Source: Porphyra umbilicalis | Taxonomy: Eukaryota > Rhodophyta > Bangiophyceae > Bangiales > Bangiaceae | Reading direction: 5' to 3' | Assembly: GCA_002049455.2 (NCBI GenBank) | Contig: KV918828.1 | Coordinates: forward strand, 221,698-285,697 | DNA length: 64,000 nt | Part shown: one piece after another, positions 11,206 through 21,864 of the stretch | Numbering within the stretch: the stretch's first letter is position 1 | Layout: every line of letters begins with the position of its first letter | The notes under the pieces: generated by a model | Told to the model about the DNA's origin: nothing | What the model saw: the letters and a program-made list of their open reading frames with translations, nothing else | Databases searched by the model: none | Position numbers and translations under genes: made by a program

Positions 11206-12722
11206 ATGATTTGGGAGAAGAAGCCTCCCGACACCAAGCGGCGGAGGGCCCAGCGGAGGCGGCAGCGGTGGCGGAACGACGAAGATCGGCGGCTGCTTCG
11301 CGACTGGACCGACGCGGTCGCCCTGCACTTGGCGCACTGCCAGTGCGACTGCTGCTGCCCGCCCCCCCCCCCGCGTCCAGTTCTGCAAGGTGGTCGTCTG
11401 CCACCAACCCGTCGACCACCTCCGCTGCCGTGGACGGGCGGCGCGCCACCACAAGAACGACGGCCGTGGACGCCGCCGCGGTGGATGGGCGGCGCGCCGC
11501 CCGACCGTCGTCATCCAAGCCCGCCGCGGTGGACGGGCGGCACGCCGCCCGACCGTCGGCAGCCAAGCCCGCCGCGGTGGACGGGCGGCGCGCCGACCGA
11601 CCGTCGTCAGCCAAGCCCGCCGCGGTGGACGAGCGGCGCGCCGCCCAACGGTCGGCGGCCAAGCCCGCAGAGGTGGACGGGCGGCGCGTCGCCCAACCGT
11701 CGGCAGCCGAGCCCACCGAGGTGGACGGGCGGCGGGCCGCCCAACGGTCGGCAGCCAAGCCCGCAGAGGTGGACGGGCGGCGCGGCGCCCAACCGTCGGC
11801 AGCCGAGCCCACCGAGGTGGACGGGCGGTGCGCCGCCCAACGGTCGGCAGCCAAGCCCGCCGAGGTGGACGGGCGGCGGGCCGCCCAACGGTCGGCAGCC
11901 AAGTCCACCAAGGTGGACGGGCGGCGCGACGCTCAACGAGCCGCCTCCAAGCCCGGGTCTGTGAACGGCGGGCGGCCCGTCGGTAGGCCAGCAACCAGGG
12001 CAGGAGCGACCGCTAAGCCCGCCCATGTGGCCGGGGGACAACCCGCGGCCACCCGACGAGCGGCGGCCGAGCCCGAGGCCGCCGGGGCGAGAACTCCAGT
12101 AGAGGCTTCCTCGGTCACTGCGGTCGGGGCTGCGGCTGCCGCCACCCCCGCGCTGTCCCTCTTTGGCAAGCGGCCGCCCCGGCAGCAGTGGGCGCAACCT
12201 GCCGTCCGCAAGCGGCGCTTCGTCCCCATTCGCACCCCTGAGGATCGGGCGGCTGTTCATCGCACCTCGGTCGCCGCCGCTTCTGCGGCTGCGGTCGCCT
12301 CCGCCGTGGCGGCGGCTACTGCGACCGCAGCGGCAGCCGAGTCGGCGACCGCGTCGGCGAAGTACCTTGCGGCGGTCGCCGCCGCAGCGCGGTCCAAATT
12401 TGAGGCTACCAACGCGAGTGTTGCTGCAACGAAGGCGGCGCAGGCTTCGAGCAGAGCGGCGGCGGCCTTGGCGTACGTGCAAGGACGGTACTTGGCCGCC
12501 GCCGACTCCATTGGTGCCGCCGCCGCCTCTACCGCTGCCGCCGCTGCCGTCGGACGGCCGGCCGCCGACTCTGTCGCTGCTGCCGGCGCGTCCAGTCGGC
12601 CGGTGGCAGACTCTGTCCCTGCCAACGGTGCTGTCAGTCGGCCACCCGTCCAGCGCCGCACGAGTGGCCGACCCCCCCTGCCGCCAGCGACCCGTCGTCG
12701 TGCCGGCGGCCGCGCCCTTTAG
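11206..12722 (+). pseudogene. Element ORF1, copy 2: N-terminal basic, 16-residue repeat and Ala-rich part
   Basis: ATG at 11206 (MIWEKKPPDTKRRRAQRRR...) is conserved with copy 1; the segment RWRNDEDRRLLRDWTDAV looks like the start of a Myb/SANT-like helix. Ten 16-residue repeats follow, then KRPPRQQWAQPAVRKRRF and alanine-rich helices with regularly spaced charges. The basic start and the Ala-rich part are in different frames (a change is needed near the C run at 11362-11372), and the Ala-rich frame stops at 12720-12722, six bases before the trihelix ATG. Copy 1 reads through this junction. It may be one gene with small indels or two overlapping ORFs. Confidence 0.45.
11475..11954 (+). repeat. 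48-bp coding minisatellite, 10 units (copy 2)
   Basis: Ten units of the same 48-bp repeat that has 13 units in copy 1, so the unit number has changed since duplication. All three plus frames are open. Confidence 0.9.
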
Positions 12723-12727
12723 GCAGC

Positions 12728-15067
12728 ATGGGGCGCGGACCAGCGTGGACAATGGCGGAGAACAATGCAATAATCAAGGCGTTGCTTATTGAGGCGAGCA
12801 ACCCAATCCGTAGGACCGACCAGTCGGGCAAGGACTTTTGGCGCCGGGTTCTGACGGGCTGGCTGCAGCTGCTCCGCGGAAAGCCGGGCGGCGCGGCGCG
12901 GGAGCAGCGGGGGTTTGACGCGATGAGGAAGCAGTGGGCCAAGATCGTGGCCGGCGTGATGGAGTTCTCCAGCTGCGTTGTGCAGGCGCGTCTCTCGAAG
13001 CCGACGAGCATTGCGACCCACGCCGACCTAGTCAACTGTGCGGAGGGGCTCTACTGCAGCAGCAACATCTACAGCCGCATCCGCGGCGACCACGAGGACG
13101 ATGTCGCCAAGGGCAAGACCACCAAGCGCCGCAAGAAGCAGGTGTCGTGCCCTTGGGCGCATTGTTGGAAGCAGCTCAAGGACCAAGACCGTTTCAAGTC
13201 GGCGGCCGCTGCCTTTGCCTCCATGCAGAAGAAGGCCGCCGACAAGCAATTGAAAGCGGCGGCAAGGGCGGCGGCCGCCGCTGGTGTCCATGGCGGCGGC
13301 GACGCCGCGGAGCAACAGGCTGTCGACGGCGACCCGGCACCGGCGGCAGCAGCGAATGCGGCCGCCGGTAACAATGCTGGTGGCGCACCGTCGGCGGTCG
13401 ACGTCATCGACAGTGACGACGAGCCGTGAGGGGACCGCCCCCTTGGTACCAAGGCGGCCAAGCGTGCCCGCGCCGAGACCATTGCGGATAACCGAACGAT
13501 CGGCCGCGTCGCCAGCGCGGTGGAGAAGCTTGGCGACGCGACGGAGCAGCGGACGATGATGATGGTATTCAGCCAGCCCTTCATGCGCGAGACGGCGATG
13601 GGGGCGGCGTACTGGGCGCATCAGACCAAGAAGATGATGGCCAAGGAGGGCATCAAGGTGCCTCGTGGCGAGCCGGCCGCCGCCGGGGGGGTGTCGGGCG
13701 ACGCCGCCGACGAGGCTGGTGGTGCGGCTCCGCCCCCCGCCGGTGCGGCGGCCAGCGGGTCACCCGTTGACGACGTCTCGGCCTTGGGGGAAGCAGCCGT
13801 GCCCGAGTCGATCAAGGCCATCCCCGTCGACGGCGACGGCGACGTCTTCCTGGTGCCCTCAGGCAACACGCATCCCGCCAAGTAGTCAGGTGCCGCGCCG
13901 GTGGCCGCGGATGGGGCGTCCCCAGCGTCGGCGGCCGCCGAAGGTACTTCTACAGCGTCGGCGGCCGCCGAAGGTGCATCTTCATCCCCTGCATCGGTGG
14001 CTGCCGGCTCTGCCTCCGCCGCGCGCGCATTGTCGGCGGCTGCCGCTAGATCAACATCGGCACCGGCGGCGGCGAGCTCGCCACCAGGGGGCGGCCGTGC
14101 TGCTCCCACTTCGGGCAGGACGCAAGCGTCTAAGACGCCCACCGCTTCTTTTGCCGTTGCGGCTGCCGCTGCTTCATCGGCGGCTGCCGAAGCGGCGTCA
14201 TCGGTGCAGGCGGCCGCTCGAGGAGCGGCGTCCGCTACTGCTACTGCTCCGCCGACGCGGCCGTTGACGACGGCCGCGGCCGTATCGCGGGCTCGGCTCG
14301 CGGCTACTCGCGCGGTGCAGGCGGCCGCTCGAGGAGCGGTGGCCGCTACTGCACCGCCGTCGCGGCCGTTGACGACGGCCGCGGCCGTATCGCGTGCTCG
14401 ACCTGCGTCTACTCGCGCGGCTGCGTCTCGTGCTCGGCCACCGGCGGCGGCGGCCGCCCGTAGTGCATCTCAGGGTCTGCCGCGGGCGGCCGCCGCTCCT
14501 GCGTCGCCGGCTCTTAGCCCAGGCGCTGCTTCGTCCTCTACGGCGGCCGCCGCTATGCCGCCGAGGCCGGCTGCGGGTGCTGAGCTGCTCACATTGGCGG
14601 CGGCCGCCAACAAGACTTTGCCGACACCTCCGGTGGCCGCGAGGCAAGCGGCTTTGACTCTGCGCGGCCGCCGGGCGATGGCGACCAAGCTGAAGAACGC
14701 GACCGCCGCCTTGGCGTCCCCGCTGCCGACGACCATCGATATGACCAAGCCCTCACCAGAAGCGGCCGCGGCTGCTGCCACGCCGTCCATGTCACTCGTG
14801 TCCGCGGCGGCGGCCGCAATGTCTGTACCAGCGGCTGCCGCCGCCTCTACGTCCGGGCCCGCGGCGACCGCTCCCCCCCCTGAGCGTCCACAGCAGCGCC
14901 GCAAGCGGCCGCCGCCGTCGGTGTCGTCGTTCGACGAGTCGACGTCCGACGGCGGCGGCTTTGACGGCTTTGACTCCGACATTATTGCCAAGTTCGCGCG
15001 CTACGGCGGCCGCTCCTCGTCCGAGTCGAGTAACTCGGACGGGAGCGACTCGGAAGAGGGTGCCTGA
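12728..15067 (+). pseudogene. Element ORF1, copy 2: trihelix/NAM-associated-like DNA-binding protein with two in-frame stops
   Basis: ATG at 12728. The first 170 residues match the layout of NAM-associated/trihelix-like partner proteins of plant PIF/Pong elements: WTMAEN, then NPIRRTDQSGKDFW, MRKQWAKI, CAEGLYC and CPWAHCWKQLKDQDRF. The frame stays open to 15067 apart from TGA at 13427 (TGG in copy 1) and TAG at 13883. After the first stop come KAAKRAR (NLS-like), a helix with RTMMMVFSQPFMRETAM and HQTKKMMAKEG. After the second is a roughly 390-residue Ala-rich tail with a 37-residue duplication (about 14209-14425), ending in an acidic serine tail SSSESSNSDGSDSEEGA. Inferred role: DNA-binding partner that brings transposase to the element ends. 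Confident about the fold similarity, less about expression. Confidence 0.6.
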
Positions 15068-15699
15068 GTTACCAATGCCTGTTGCGTCTCGTCTTGTTCG
15101 TGCTCTCGTCTTTTCTCTTTTTCTTGGCCCGCAGATGCTCTTTGTGTGTCGCTCGCGGTTCATCTTTGTACGGGATTTTTTTGTTTGCGTTGTGCTTCTG
15201 TGTATGTGTCGCGCATTTTGTCTGTGCGGGAGTGTCGTGGTCGGTGTAGTGCTGCAGGGTGTGTACTCATAGCTGTAGATGGTTTTTTTTTTTCCCCGTT
15301 GGGCAGGGGTTTTTTTTTTCCTATCACCGTCGTACTCGCGAAATAGCCTGGGTGCGGGACGGGCGCGTGGCACGACGGGCGCGTGGCACGACCAGCTCTG
15401 GCACGGCGGCTTGCCATGCGCGCACGCTGAGGGGCGGCTGACAACTTGGCGAGAGACAGTGCTGCTCGTGCCACAGGCCGCGCGGGCCCCCAAATCGGCC
15501 TCTCGTGCCACAGGGGAGGGTGCAGCCGCAGTCGCCGGGGGGGGGGCTGTCACTGGTGTGCCCGTCGGGCTCTTTCGGTCGTCACCGCGGCTAATCTTAA
15601 TACGTATTAATGGGTATACACTCTTTTCGTGATCGATCTGTCAGCAGTCTCGGCGACTGTCACCATCCAGCCAATCCAGCCTATCAAGGCTGCAAAGGC
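15068..15699. other. Spacer after ORF1; nothing coding
   Basis: Pyrimidine-rich DNA with two T tracts (about 15282-15293 and 15311-15320) and a perfect 14-bp palindrome TTAATACGTATTAA at 15597-15610. No gene supported. Confidence 0.5.
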
Positions 15700-16640
15700 G
15701 CCCGCGGGTCTGTCGACAGCGCACATTGCGAGCGCTGGCAGCCGCGGCCACTACGAGGCCGCCCACCGGCGGCCGCGCGGCAACCGCGCGCGTGCCTCCC
15801 GGGGGTGGGGGGGAGGGATGCGGCGGACCAGTGCCCACGTGCCTCCGGGCCCGCCGCTCGCGCAGCCTGCTGAGTGGCGCGGCCCGCACCAGCGCGGTCG
15901 CTGGTGTGGCGGGGGGGATCCGCCCAGTACATTTGCGCTGTGTGTGCCGCGCCTGCCTGCGCGCAAACTGCGAGAGCTCTCGGCCGCCGCTATAGCGAGG
16001 CCGCCCACCGGCAGCCGACTGCTGACAGCCTGCGTGCCTGTGTGAAGGGGGGGGGCATGCGCCGGAGCTTAGGCCGCGCGCGTCCACGCGTGCCACCCGC
16101 GCCGACAGCTGAGTGGCTCGGTGCGCACGACGATGCGTTCGTCGGGGGGAGGGATGGGACCTGTGTTTGCGCCTTACGTCCGGCGGCCACCAGAGCCCAG
16201 TGCGAGCGCTGGCGGCCGCAGCGATCGCGAGACCGCCAACCGCCGGCCGATAACAGACCGCGTGTGTGCGCCCGCGGGGAGAGGGGGTGGGGATGTGGCG
16301 GACCTTTGGCCGCGTGCGCGCACCGCCCTCGCGGCCAGCTGGGTGGCGCGGCGTGGACGGCGATGTGGTGAATTAATTGGGGGGGAGGACATGTGCCTCG
16401 ACTTTGCGCTGTGTGTGCAGCGGCTACCAGCGCCCACTGCGAGGGCTGGCGGCCGCCGCTTTCGCGACGCCTCCCACCGGCAGCCGCACGGCGATGAGAT
16501 GACTGGTGTGGTGGGGCGGGACGGGTTCCGTTCTGGCGACGCGGTGGCGAGAGAGGGGGGGGGGGACGGGCCCGGCCTTGCCGCGGTGCCTGGGGTTTGG
16601 AAAGGGGACGGGGCCTTTACGACATAAGCGGCAATCCGCC
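15700..16640. repeat. 237-bp tandem repeat, four diverged units
   Basis: The word GCGAG(C/A/G)GCT(G/C) plus GGC-GCCGC-GCGA(G/C) CC-CCCACCGGC recurs at 15728, 15970, 16202 and 16439 (spacing 242, 232, 237). Each unit also holds a G-rich run and a CGCTGTGTGTGC-like segment. Confidence 0.75.
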
Positions 16641-16659
16641 ATGCCTCACAGCCTCAACA

Positions 16660-18500
16660 AGCGCGGCAACCGTCGTTTTGTGCTGCAGCAACACGCAGCA
16701 GCAACACGTGCGGCGGCCGCCGCTGAGCGACAACACGTGCGGCGGTCGCCCCGCCGCGCCCGTTTACACGGCGGCCGCAGCGGAACAACAAGACGCGCGG
16801 CGGCCGCCGTGCAACCACACCAAGGGCGACCGCCGTAGCGCATCAACAACTGTGGCGGCCGCCGCGCCGGACCACGTGCGGCGGCGGCCGCGAAGTGACA
16901 ACAACGGCGGCGGCCGCCGCACAGCAGCAACAAGTGTGGCGGCCGTCGCGCTGTTCCACGACAACACGTGCAGTGGCCGCCGCTGAGCAACAACACGTGC
17001 GGCGGTCGCCGCGCCGCGCCCGTTTACACGGCGGCCGCAGCGCAACAACAAGACGCGCAGTGCATCGACAAGTGTGGCGGCCGCCGAGCCAGACCACGTG
17101 CGGCGGCGGCCGCGCCATGACGACGGGGTCGGCGGCCGCCGATGCGCTCCAGCAACACGTTCGGCGGGGGCCGCTGAGCGACAACACGTGCGGCGGCCGC
17201 CCCGCAGCGCCCATTTACACGGCGGCCGCAGCGATAACCAAGTCGCGCGGCGGCCGCCGTGCAACCACACCAAGGGCGACCGCCGTAGCGCATCAACAAC
17301 TGTGGCGGTCGCCGCGTCGGACCACGTGCGGCGGCGGCCGCGAAGTAACAACAACGGCGGCGGCCGACGCAGAGCAGCAACAAGTGTGCCGGCCGTCGCG
17401 CTGTTCCACGACATCAAGTGCGGCGGCCGCCGCTGAGCGACAACACGTGCGGCGGTCGCCCCGCCGCGCCCATTCACGCGGTGGCTGCAGCGGAACCACA
17501 AGACGCGCGGCGGCCGCCGTGCAACCACACAAAGGGCGACCGCCGTAGTGCATCAACAATATGGCGGCCGCCGCGCCGGACCACGTGCGGCGGCGGCCGC
17601 GCCGTGGCGACGGGGTCGGTGGCCGCCGATGCGTTGCAGCAACACGTGTGGTGGCCGCCACTGAGCAACAACACGTGCGGCGGTCGCCCCGCCGCGCCCG
17701 TTTACACGGCGGCCGCAGCGGAACAACAAGACGCGCGGCGGCCGCCGTGCAACCACACAAAGGGCGACCGCCGCAGCGCAACAACAATATGGCGGCCGCC
17801 GCGCCGGACCACGTGCGGCGGCGGCCGTGCCGTGGCCACGGGGTCGGCGGCCGCCGATGCGCTGCAGAAACACGTGCAGTGGCCGCCGCTGAGCAAAAAC
17901 ACGTGCGGCGGTCGCCCCGCCGCGCCCGTTTACACGGCGGCCGCAGCGGAACAACAAAACGCGCGGCGGCCGCCGTGCAACCACACAAAGGGCGACCGCC
18001 GCAGTGCATCAACAAGTATGGCGGCCGCCGCGCCGGACCACGTGCGGCGGCGGCCGCGAAGTGACAACAACGGCGGCGGCCGACGCACAGCAGCAACAAG
18101 TGTGGCGGCCGTCGCGCTGTTGCACGACATCACGTGCGGCAACCGCCGCTCAGCAACAGCACGTGCGGCGATCGCCGCGCCGCGCCCTTTGACACGGCGG
18201 CCGCAGCGCAACAACAAGACGCGCGGCGGCCGCCGTGCAATCACACCAGTAGCTGGTGCCACCCGGCACCCCGCCAGGACATAACAGCAGGTGCGGCATC
18301 CGCCTCTCAACAATACCAAGGGCGGCGGCCGCAGCGCAGCGACAAGTGTGGTGGCCGCCGTGCAAAGTGACGTTCGACGGCGGCCGCTGCGGGTGCCGTG
18401 TAGCACAAGCGTCTTCGGCGGTCGGCCGCTCGTGCGGCCGCCGTCGTGCAAGCGCGACAAGGGCGGCGGCTGCCGCCGCCCAACCCTGTGCTGCCGCCAT
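16660..18500. repeat. GCGGCCGC/CACGTG-rich satellite, seven units of 190-260 bp
   Basis: CTGAGCRACAACACGTGCGG or a variant recurs near 16724, 16981, 17172, 17431, 17660, 17888 and 18148. Each unit is itself built from roughly 30-bp pieces ending in CGGCGGCCGCCG-type palindromes, with ACACGTGCGGCGG motifs between. Units also share CCGTTTACACGGCGGCCGCA and GTGCAACCACAC(C/A)AAGGGCG. ORFs across it are repeat artefacts. Confidence 0.85.
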
Positions 18501-18682
18501 CGCAAATAAAATATGAAAGGAAAAGGGGAAGATCACACCATCGCACCTGTTGAATCACCGTTTCCCGAACGTAGCGTAAGAAACAAAACCACTGAATAGA
18601 GAACATGGTGCACATCGTACCAGATCACAAAAAGATGGCGACAAAGAATCAGATGACGCAAAAAAAGGAAAGACACCAAGGC

Positions 18683-20383
18683 TCAATCAACATACGGCTC
18701 CAGCAGCTCATCTCGCTGCGCAAAAACATGCGCACACAGGTCATCGCGAAGCGCCTTGTGCTCTGCGACGGACTTTGCCTCGCCGGTGGCCATGAGGATG
18801 CGCATAAACTCGCTGATTGGCGCCACTGGAGCGCCCACGACATGAGGGGGCGGGACGCCGGGGGTCTGCTCTGGATCCCGTAGCGCACCCGCAGCAACCC
18901 CAACGGCCCCCGTATTGCCAGCGCCCCCCGCTTCAGCGCCGCCACCGGCAGTGCCCGCACCTGCGTCGGCGCCGCCGGCCCCAGCCCCAGCCGCCGCTCC
19001 AGGGCCGGCACCGGCGGCGCCCGCGCCCGCGTCGGCGGCGCCCGCCCCACCAGCGCCCGCCGCTCCACCACCGCCACCGGCGGCGCCCGTGCCCGCGTCG
19101 GCGCCGCCCGCCCCAACAGCGCCCGCCGCTCCACCACCGCCACCGGCGGCGCCCGTGCCCGCGTCGGCGCCGCCCGCCCCACCAGCGCTCGCCGCTCCAC
19201 CACCGCCACCGGCGGCGCCCGCGCCCGCGGCGCCGCCCGCATCAGCGGTGCCGCCCTCCCCGTCCGCCCCATCCGCCTCCGCCGCTCCGGCGGCCACCGT
19301 CCCGACAGTCTCGCCGCCACCCCCCCCGTACACCGACGAGCGCGACCGCGACACAAACCCGTCGCGGCGGGTCTCGACAACCATGTTATGCAAAATTGCA
19401 ACGGTTTGCGTGGTCAGCACCATTCGAGGTACCGACCAGTACCGGCACGGGTGCAGCATAATGTGGAAGCGTGCCGTCAGGATCCCAAAGAGGCGCTCCA
19501 CGTCCTTGCGTAGCTCCTCTTGCAGGCGGTTGAAAGTCCGTTGCTCTCGAGTTTGGGGGTTCGGATAAGGGGCGACGAAAAACGCGAAGCGGAGAGAAAT
19601 GCCGTCCACTAGGTAATATAGCAAGGTGCGAGTATTGCCATTCACAGTGAACGGACAGTCACGCGGGGGCCATTTGCCGGTGATCACATCCATATACAAC
19701 GGAGATTGGTACAGGACGTTAATATCATTCAGGCTCCCGGGACACCCAGAAAAAATGTGGTATATCCAAGTGTCCTCGTCACAGATAGCCTCAATCACAA
19801 TGGACCGCTGGCCATCGCGGCCCTGGTAGGTGCCCGCACGCCCCTTGGGGCAAGCGGACCACTGCCAGTGAGAACAGTCAAGCGACCCGAGACACCCTGG
19901 AAACCCACGCTCAGCGTTGCGGGCGAGGAGGTTACCGATTTCCGCCGTGGTGGGCGGTCGCAGGTACCGGGGGCTGAACTCGTCCACGATGAACTCTGTG
20001 AAGAGCGTCACCGCCCGAGATATCGTTGAACTGGAAAGCCGCACGTACTCGTCCGCGCGATCGCACGACTCCCCATACCCGAGCACCCGGAACGCTGCAA
20101 CCAGCTTTTTCAGAGGATGCGCTTGCGGCCGCCCTGTCGCGTTCACGCTCTGTACCCAAAACGGGCGGTCCTTAATAGCGTGGTAGATGCGCAGGAAAAC
20201 CGGCATAGGCATGCGAAAACGACGCTCAAACTCCCGCAGGCCGTAAACTGGGGGAAGGCCATCCACGCCGAAGTAGTCCCGCAGAATACTGTGCAGACCA
20301 AGCTCGAAATTGCGGGGCCTGTTGGCCGCTCGGCCGGGCGTGGAGCCGCGGTATCGCGGGCGCTGCACACGTCGCGCCGCCAT
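18683..20383 (-). CDS. PIF/Harbinger transposase (HARBI1/DDE_Tnp_4-like nuclease)
   Basis: 566 residues from ATG at 20383, intact and intronless. N-terminal helical region, then the DDE core: GSLDCSHWQW (D169), PGSLNDINVL (D220, conserved in plant-type PIF proteins), FTVNGNTRTLLYYLVDGIS (D260) and RKDVERLFGIL (E296). D260 and E296 are separated by 35 residues, a DD35E spacing. ARFHIMLHPCRYWS and AILHNMVVE are further family signatures. After about residue 345 comes a roughly 220-residue Gly/Ala-rich tail with 22-residue repeats (GGADAGTGAAGGGGG type), unusual for the family, ending in a normal-looking segment (EFMRILMATGEAKSVAEHKA...). It would cut and move the element with ORF1 as partner. 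It could still be active, since no stop or catalytic change is seen. Confidence 0.9.
   Translation of the reverse strand: MAARRVQRPRYRGSTPGRAANRPRNFELGLHSILRDYFGVDGLPPVYGLREFERRFRMPMPVFLRIYHAIKDRPFWVQSVNATGRPQAHPLKKLVAAFRVLGYGESCDRADEYVRLSSSTISRAVTLFTEFIVDEFSPRYLRPPTTAEIGNLLARNAERGFPGCLGSLDCSHWQWSACPKGRAGTYQGRDGQRSIVIEAICDEDTWIYHIFSGCPGSLNDINVLYQSPLYMDVITGKWPPRDCPFTVNGNTRTLLYYLVDGISLRFAFFVAPYPNPQTREQRTFNRLQEELRKDVERLFGILTARFHIMLHPCRYWSVPRMVLTTQTVAILHNMVVETRRDGFVSRSRSSVYGGGGGETVGTVAAGAAEADGADGEGGTADAGGAAGAGAAGGGGGAASAGGAGGADAGTGAAGGGGGAAGAVGAGGADAGTGAAGGGGGAAGAGGAGAADAGAGAAGAGPGAAAGAGAGGADAGAGTAGGGAEAGGAGNTGAVGVAAGALRDPEQTPGVPPPHVVGAPVAPISEFMRILMATGEAKSVAEHKALRDDLCAHVFAQRDELLEPYVD
18950..19235 (-). 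repeat. 66-bp repeat inside the transposase tail
   Basis: About 3.5 units; CGGCGCCCGTGCCCGCG recurs at 19081 and 19147, with a close copy about 66 bp earlier. The unit encodes 22 residues in frame, so expansion lengthens the Gly/Ala tail without breaking the ORF. Confidence 0.85.
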
Positions 20384-20569
20384 AGCGCGACGGCGCCACT
20401 CCAGGAGCGTAGCAACATGCGCTGCGACGACGGCTGATGTCGCCGCGTCGTCGTTGCCACCCTTCTCCCCCTCTCATCCGCCCAGTGACATGAAACCACC
20501 CCCCATGGAACCGCCGTCCATGGCGCTGGAGTCCTGTGCTTGCGCGCATGATGCGAACAGGGCGGCGGG

Positions 20570-20765
20570 AGCACGGCGGTTGCGAGCACGGCGGTCGTGA
20601 GCACGGCGGTCGCGAGCACGGCGGTCGTGAGCACGGCGGTCGCGAGCACGGCGGTCGCGAGCACGGCGGTCGCGAGCACGGCCGTCGCGAGCACGGCGGT
20701 CGCGAGCACGGCGGTCGCGAGCACGGCGGTCGCGAGCACGGCGGTCGCGAGCACGGCGGTCACCG
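20570..20765. repeat. 15-bp minisatellite upstream of the transposase
   Basis: About 13 units of GAGCACGGCGGTCGC (variants GTCGT, GGTTGC, GGCCGTC), starting roughly 190 bp upstream of the transposase ATG. Subterminal arrays of this kind can be transposase or partner binding sites; that role is inference. Confidence 0.85.
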
Positions 20766-20770
20766 TGGTC

Positions 20771-21864
20771 GCGAGCGCGGTGCTCCTCCGTGTCGCTGGC
20801 GGACGGAGCGCGACGGGTGCAGCCGCGGATTGAGCAGTCGGTCCCCCCACCCCCAGAATGCCATCGGGCCTGGGCAGCATATCGTTGCTGCCCCCACCCC
20901 TCCCAGAGTATCGGCGGGTCCATACAGGACATCGGACATGCCGCTACCCCGCGCATCATACCAACGGGGAGGAAGTTTGACGCATGCTCCCCTGTTCAAC
21001 AGAACGGTCCCTGCTGGACCACACAATCCACAATCAAGTACGTATCAGAGGCTGTCACAATAGGAGGACAGTTGACCAACACACCTTTACCGGAAAGTTG
21101 ACCGATAGTCACGAAGCACCATGTCCTGCCACACACTGTGGATTCGACTCCCGCGGTCGTTTTTTCGCCATTCCGAGGACAACGTATCGTGTTTAGTGCA
21201 AGGTCCTTGACACTTCGTCACCTTGGGTACTCGATTTGCGGTCAGCTGAGTGCGCCATCACCGCGACCAACACGAGACCGTGTCAACGTGACAGGCCCGC
21301 GTGTGCTCCACTTTCCCCGATGTTGAACGGCTCGTTTCGTTCAGGTGTCATGTGTCCGGCCCATGGAGTCAAGGTACTGGTGTGTCCCTTCGTCCGGCGT
21401 CCGTGTCTCGCTCATACGTTCCGACGCCTCCAGCCAGCTGTGTCTGTCTGGGAGCGCCCAACGTTCGGTCAAACGTTCGGTCACATGTCAGATACAGCCC
21501 TGTCTGTAGCGTGCGATCGTTTGCCGGTCGTCGTTTCAGGTGATCCGAGGCCGTGGGACACGTGGTGGATCCATCTCATTTGACGATCAGCCAATGAGAG
21601 GGCGTCCAGGATAGTCCTCGTGTCCTGAATAGGGGTGCCGTGCCGTATTTCGCCTTCGAATAGAACATGCACCCTCTATTCTGCAACCCGGACTATTGGA
21701 CCGAGAAGGAGTTATGTAAATTGTCGGGGGTGGTTCGAGGTGATTCGACGTTGTTTGGGGCACGGTTACATTGACAAGAGGGTGGTTCGTGGACCAATAA
21801 CCGAATATAGACACGTTGCACCAATAAAACAGACACGTTTCGTTAGTCCATCATTGCTAGGTTT
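20771..21864. other. No gene recognised
   Basis: Composition falls toward neutral. Only short ORFs occur, without domains. No terminal repeat matching the left side of the Harbinger-like element was found here. Confidence 0.4.

Larger units (their letters stand above)
8997..20770. mobile_element. Composite PIF/Harbinger-like element, copy 2 with transposase
   Basis: Order: 61-bp hairpin minisatellite (8998-9340), leader and GC-rich repeats (9341-11205), ORF1 on plus (11206-15067), 237-bp repeats (15700-16640), palindrome-rich satellite (16660-18500), transposase on minus (20383-18683), 15-bp minisatellite (20570-20765). ORF1 carries a trihelix/NAM-like domain and ORF2 a Harbinger DDE nuclease, the normal two-protein set of PIF/Harbinger elements, here convergent. 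I could not find terminal inverted repeats or a 3-bp target duplication, so the ends are estimates and the two ORFs may belong to adjoining elements. Confidence 0.5.

Noticed and set aside
15282-15320. T tracts as Pol III terminators of a small RNA gene
   Set aside because: No A/B box or tRNA-like fold was seen upstream.
16640-18500. Many 60-290-codon ORFs rich in CGGRR or RRPPR
   Set aside because: Artefacts of the palindromic satellite; composition identical in opposing frames.
20143-20880. 245-codon minus ORF with LATAV repeats as an N-terminal extension of the transposase
   Set aside because: It is in a different frame from the transposase and arises from the 15-bp minisatellite.
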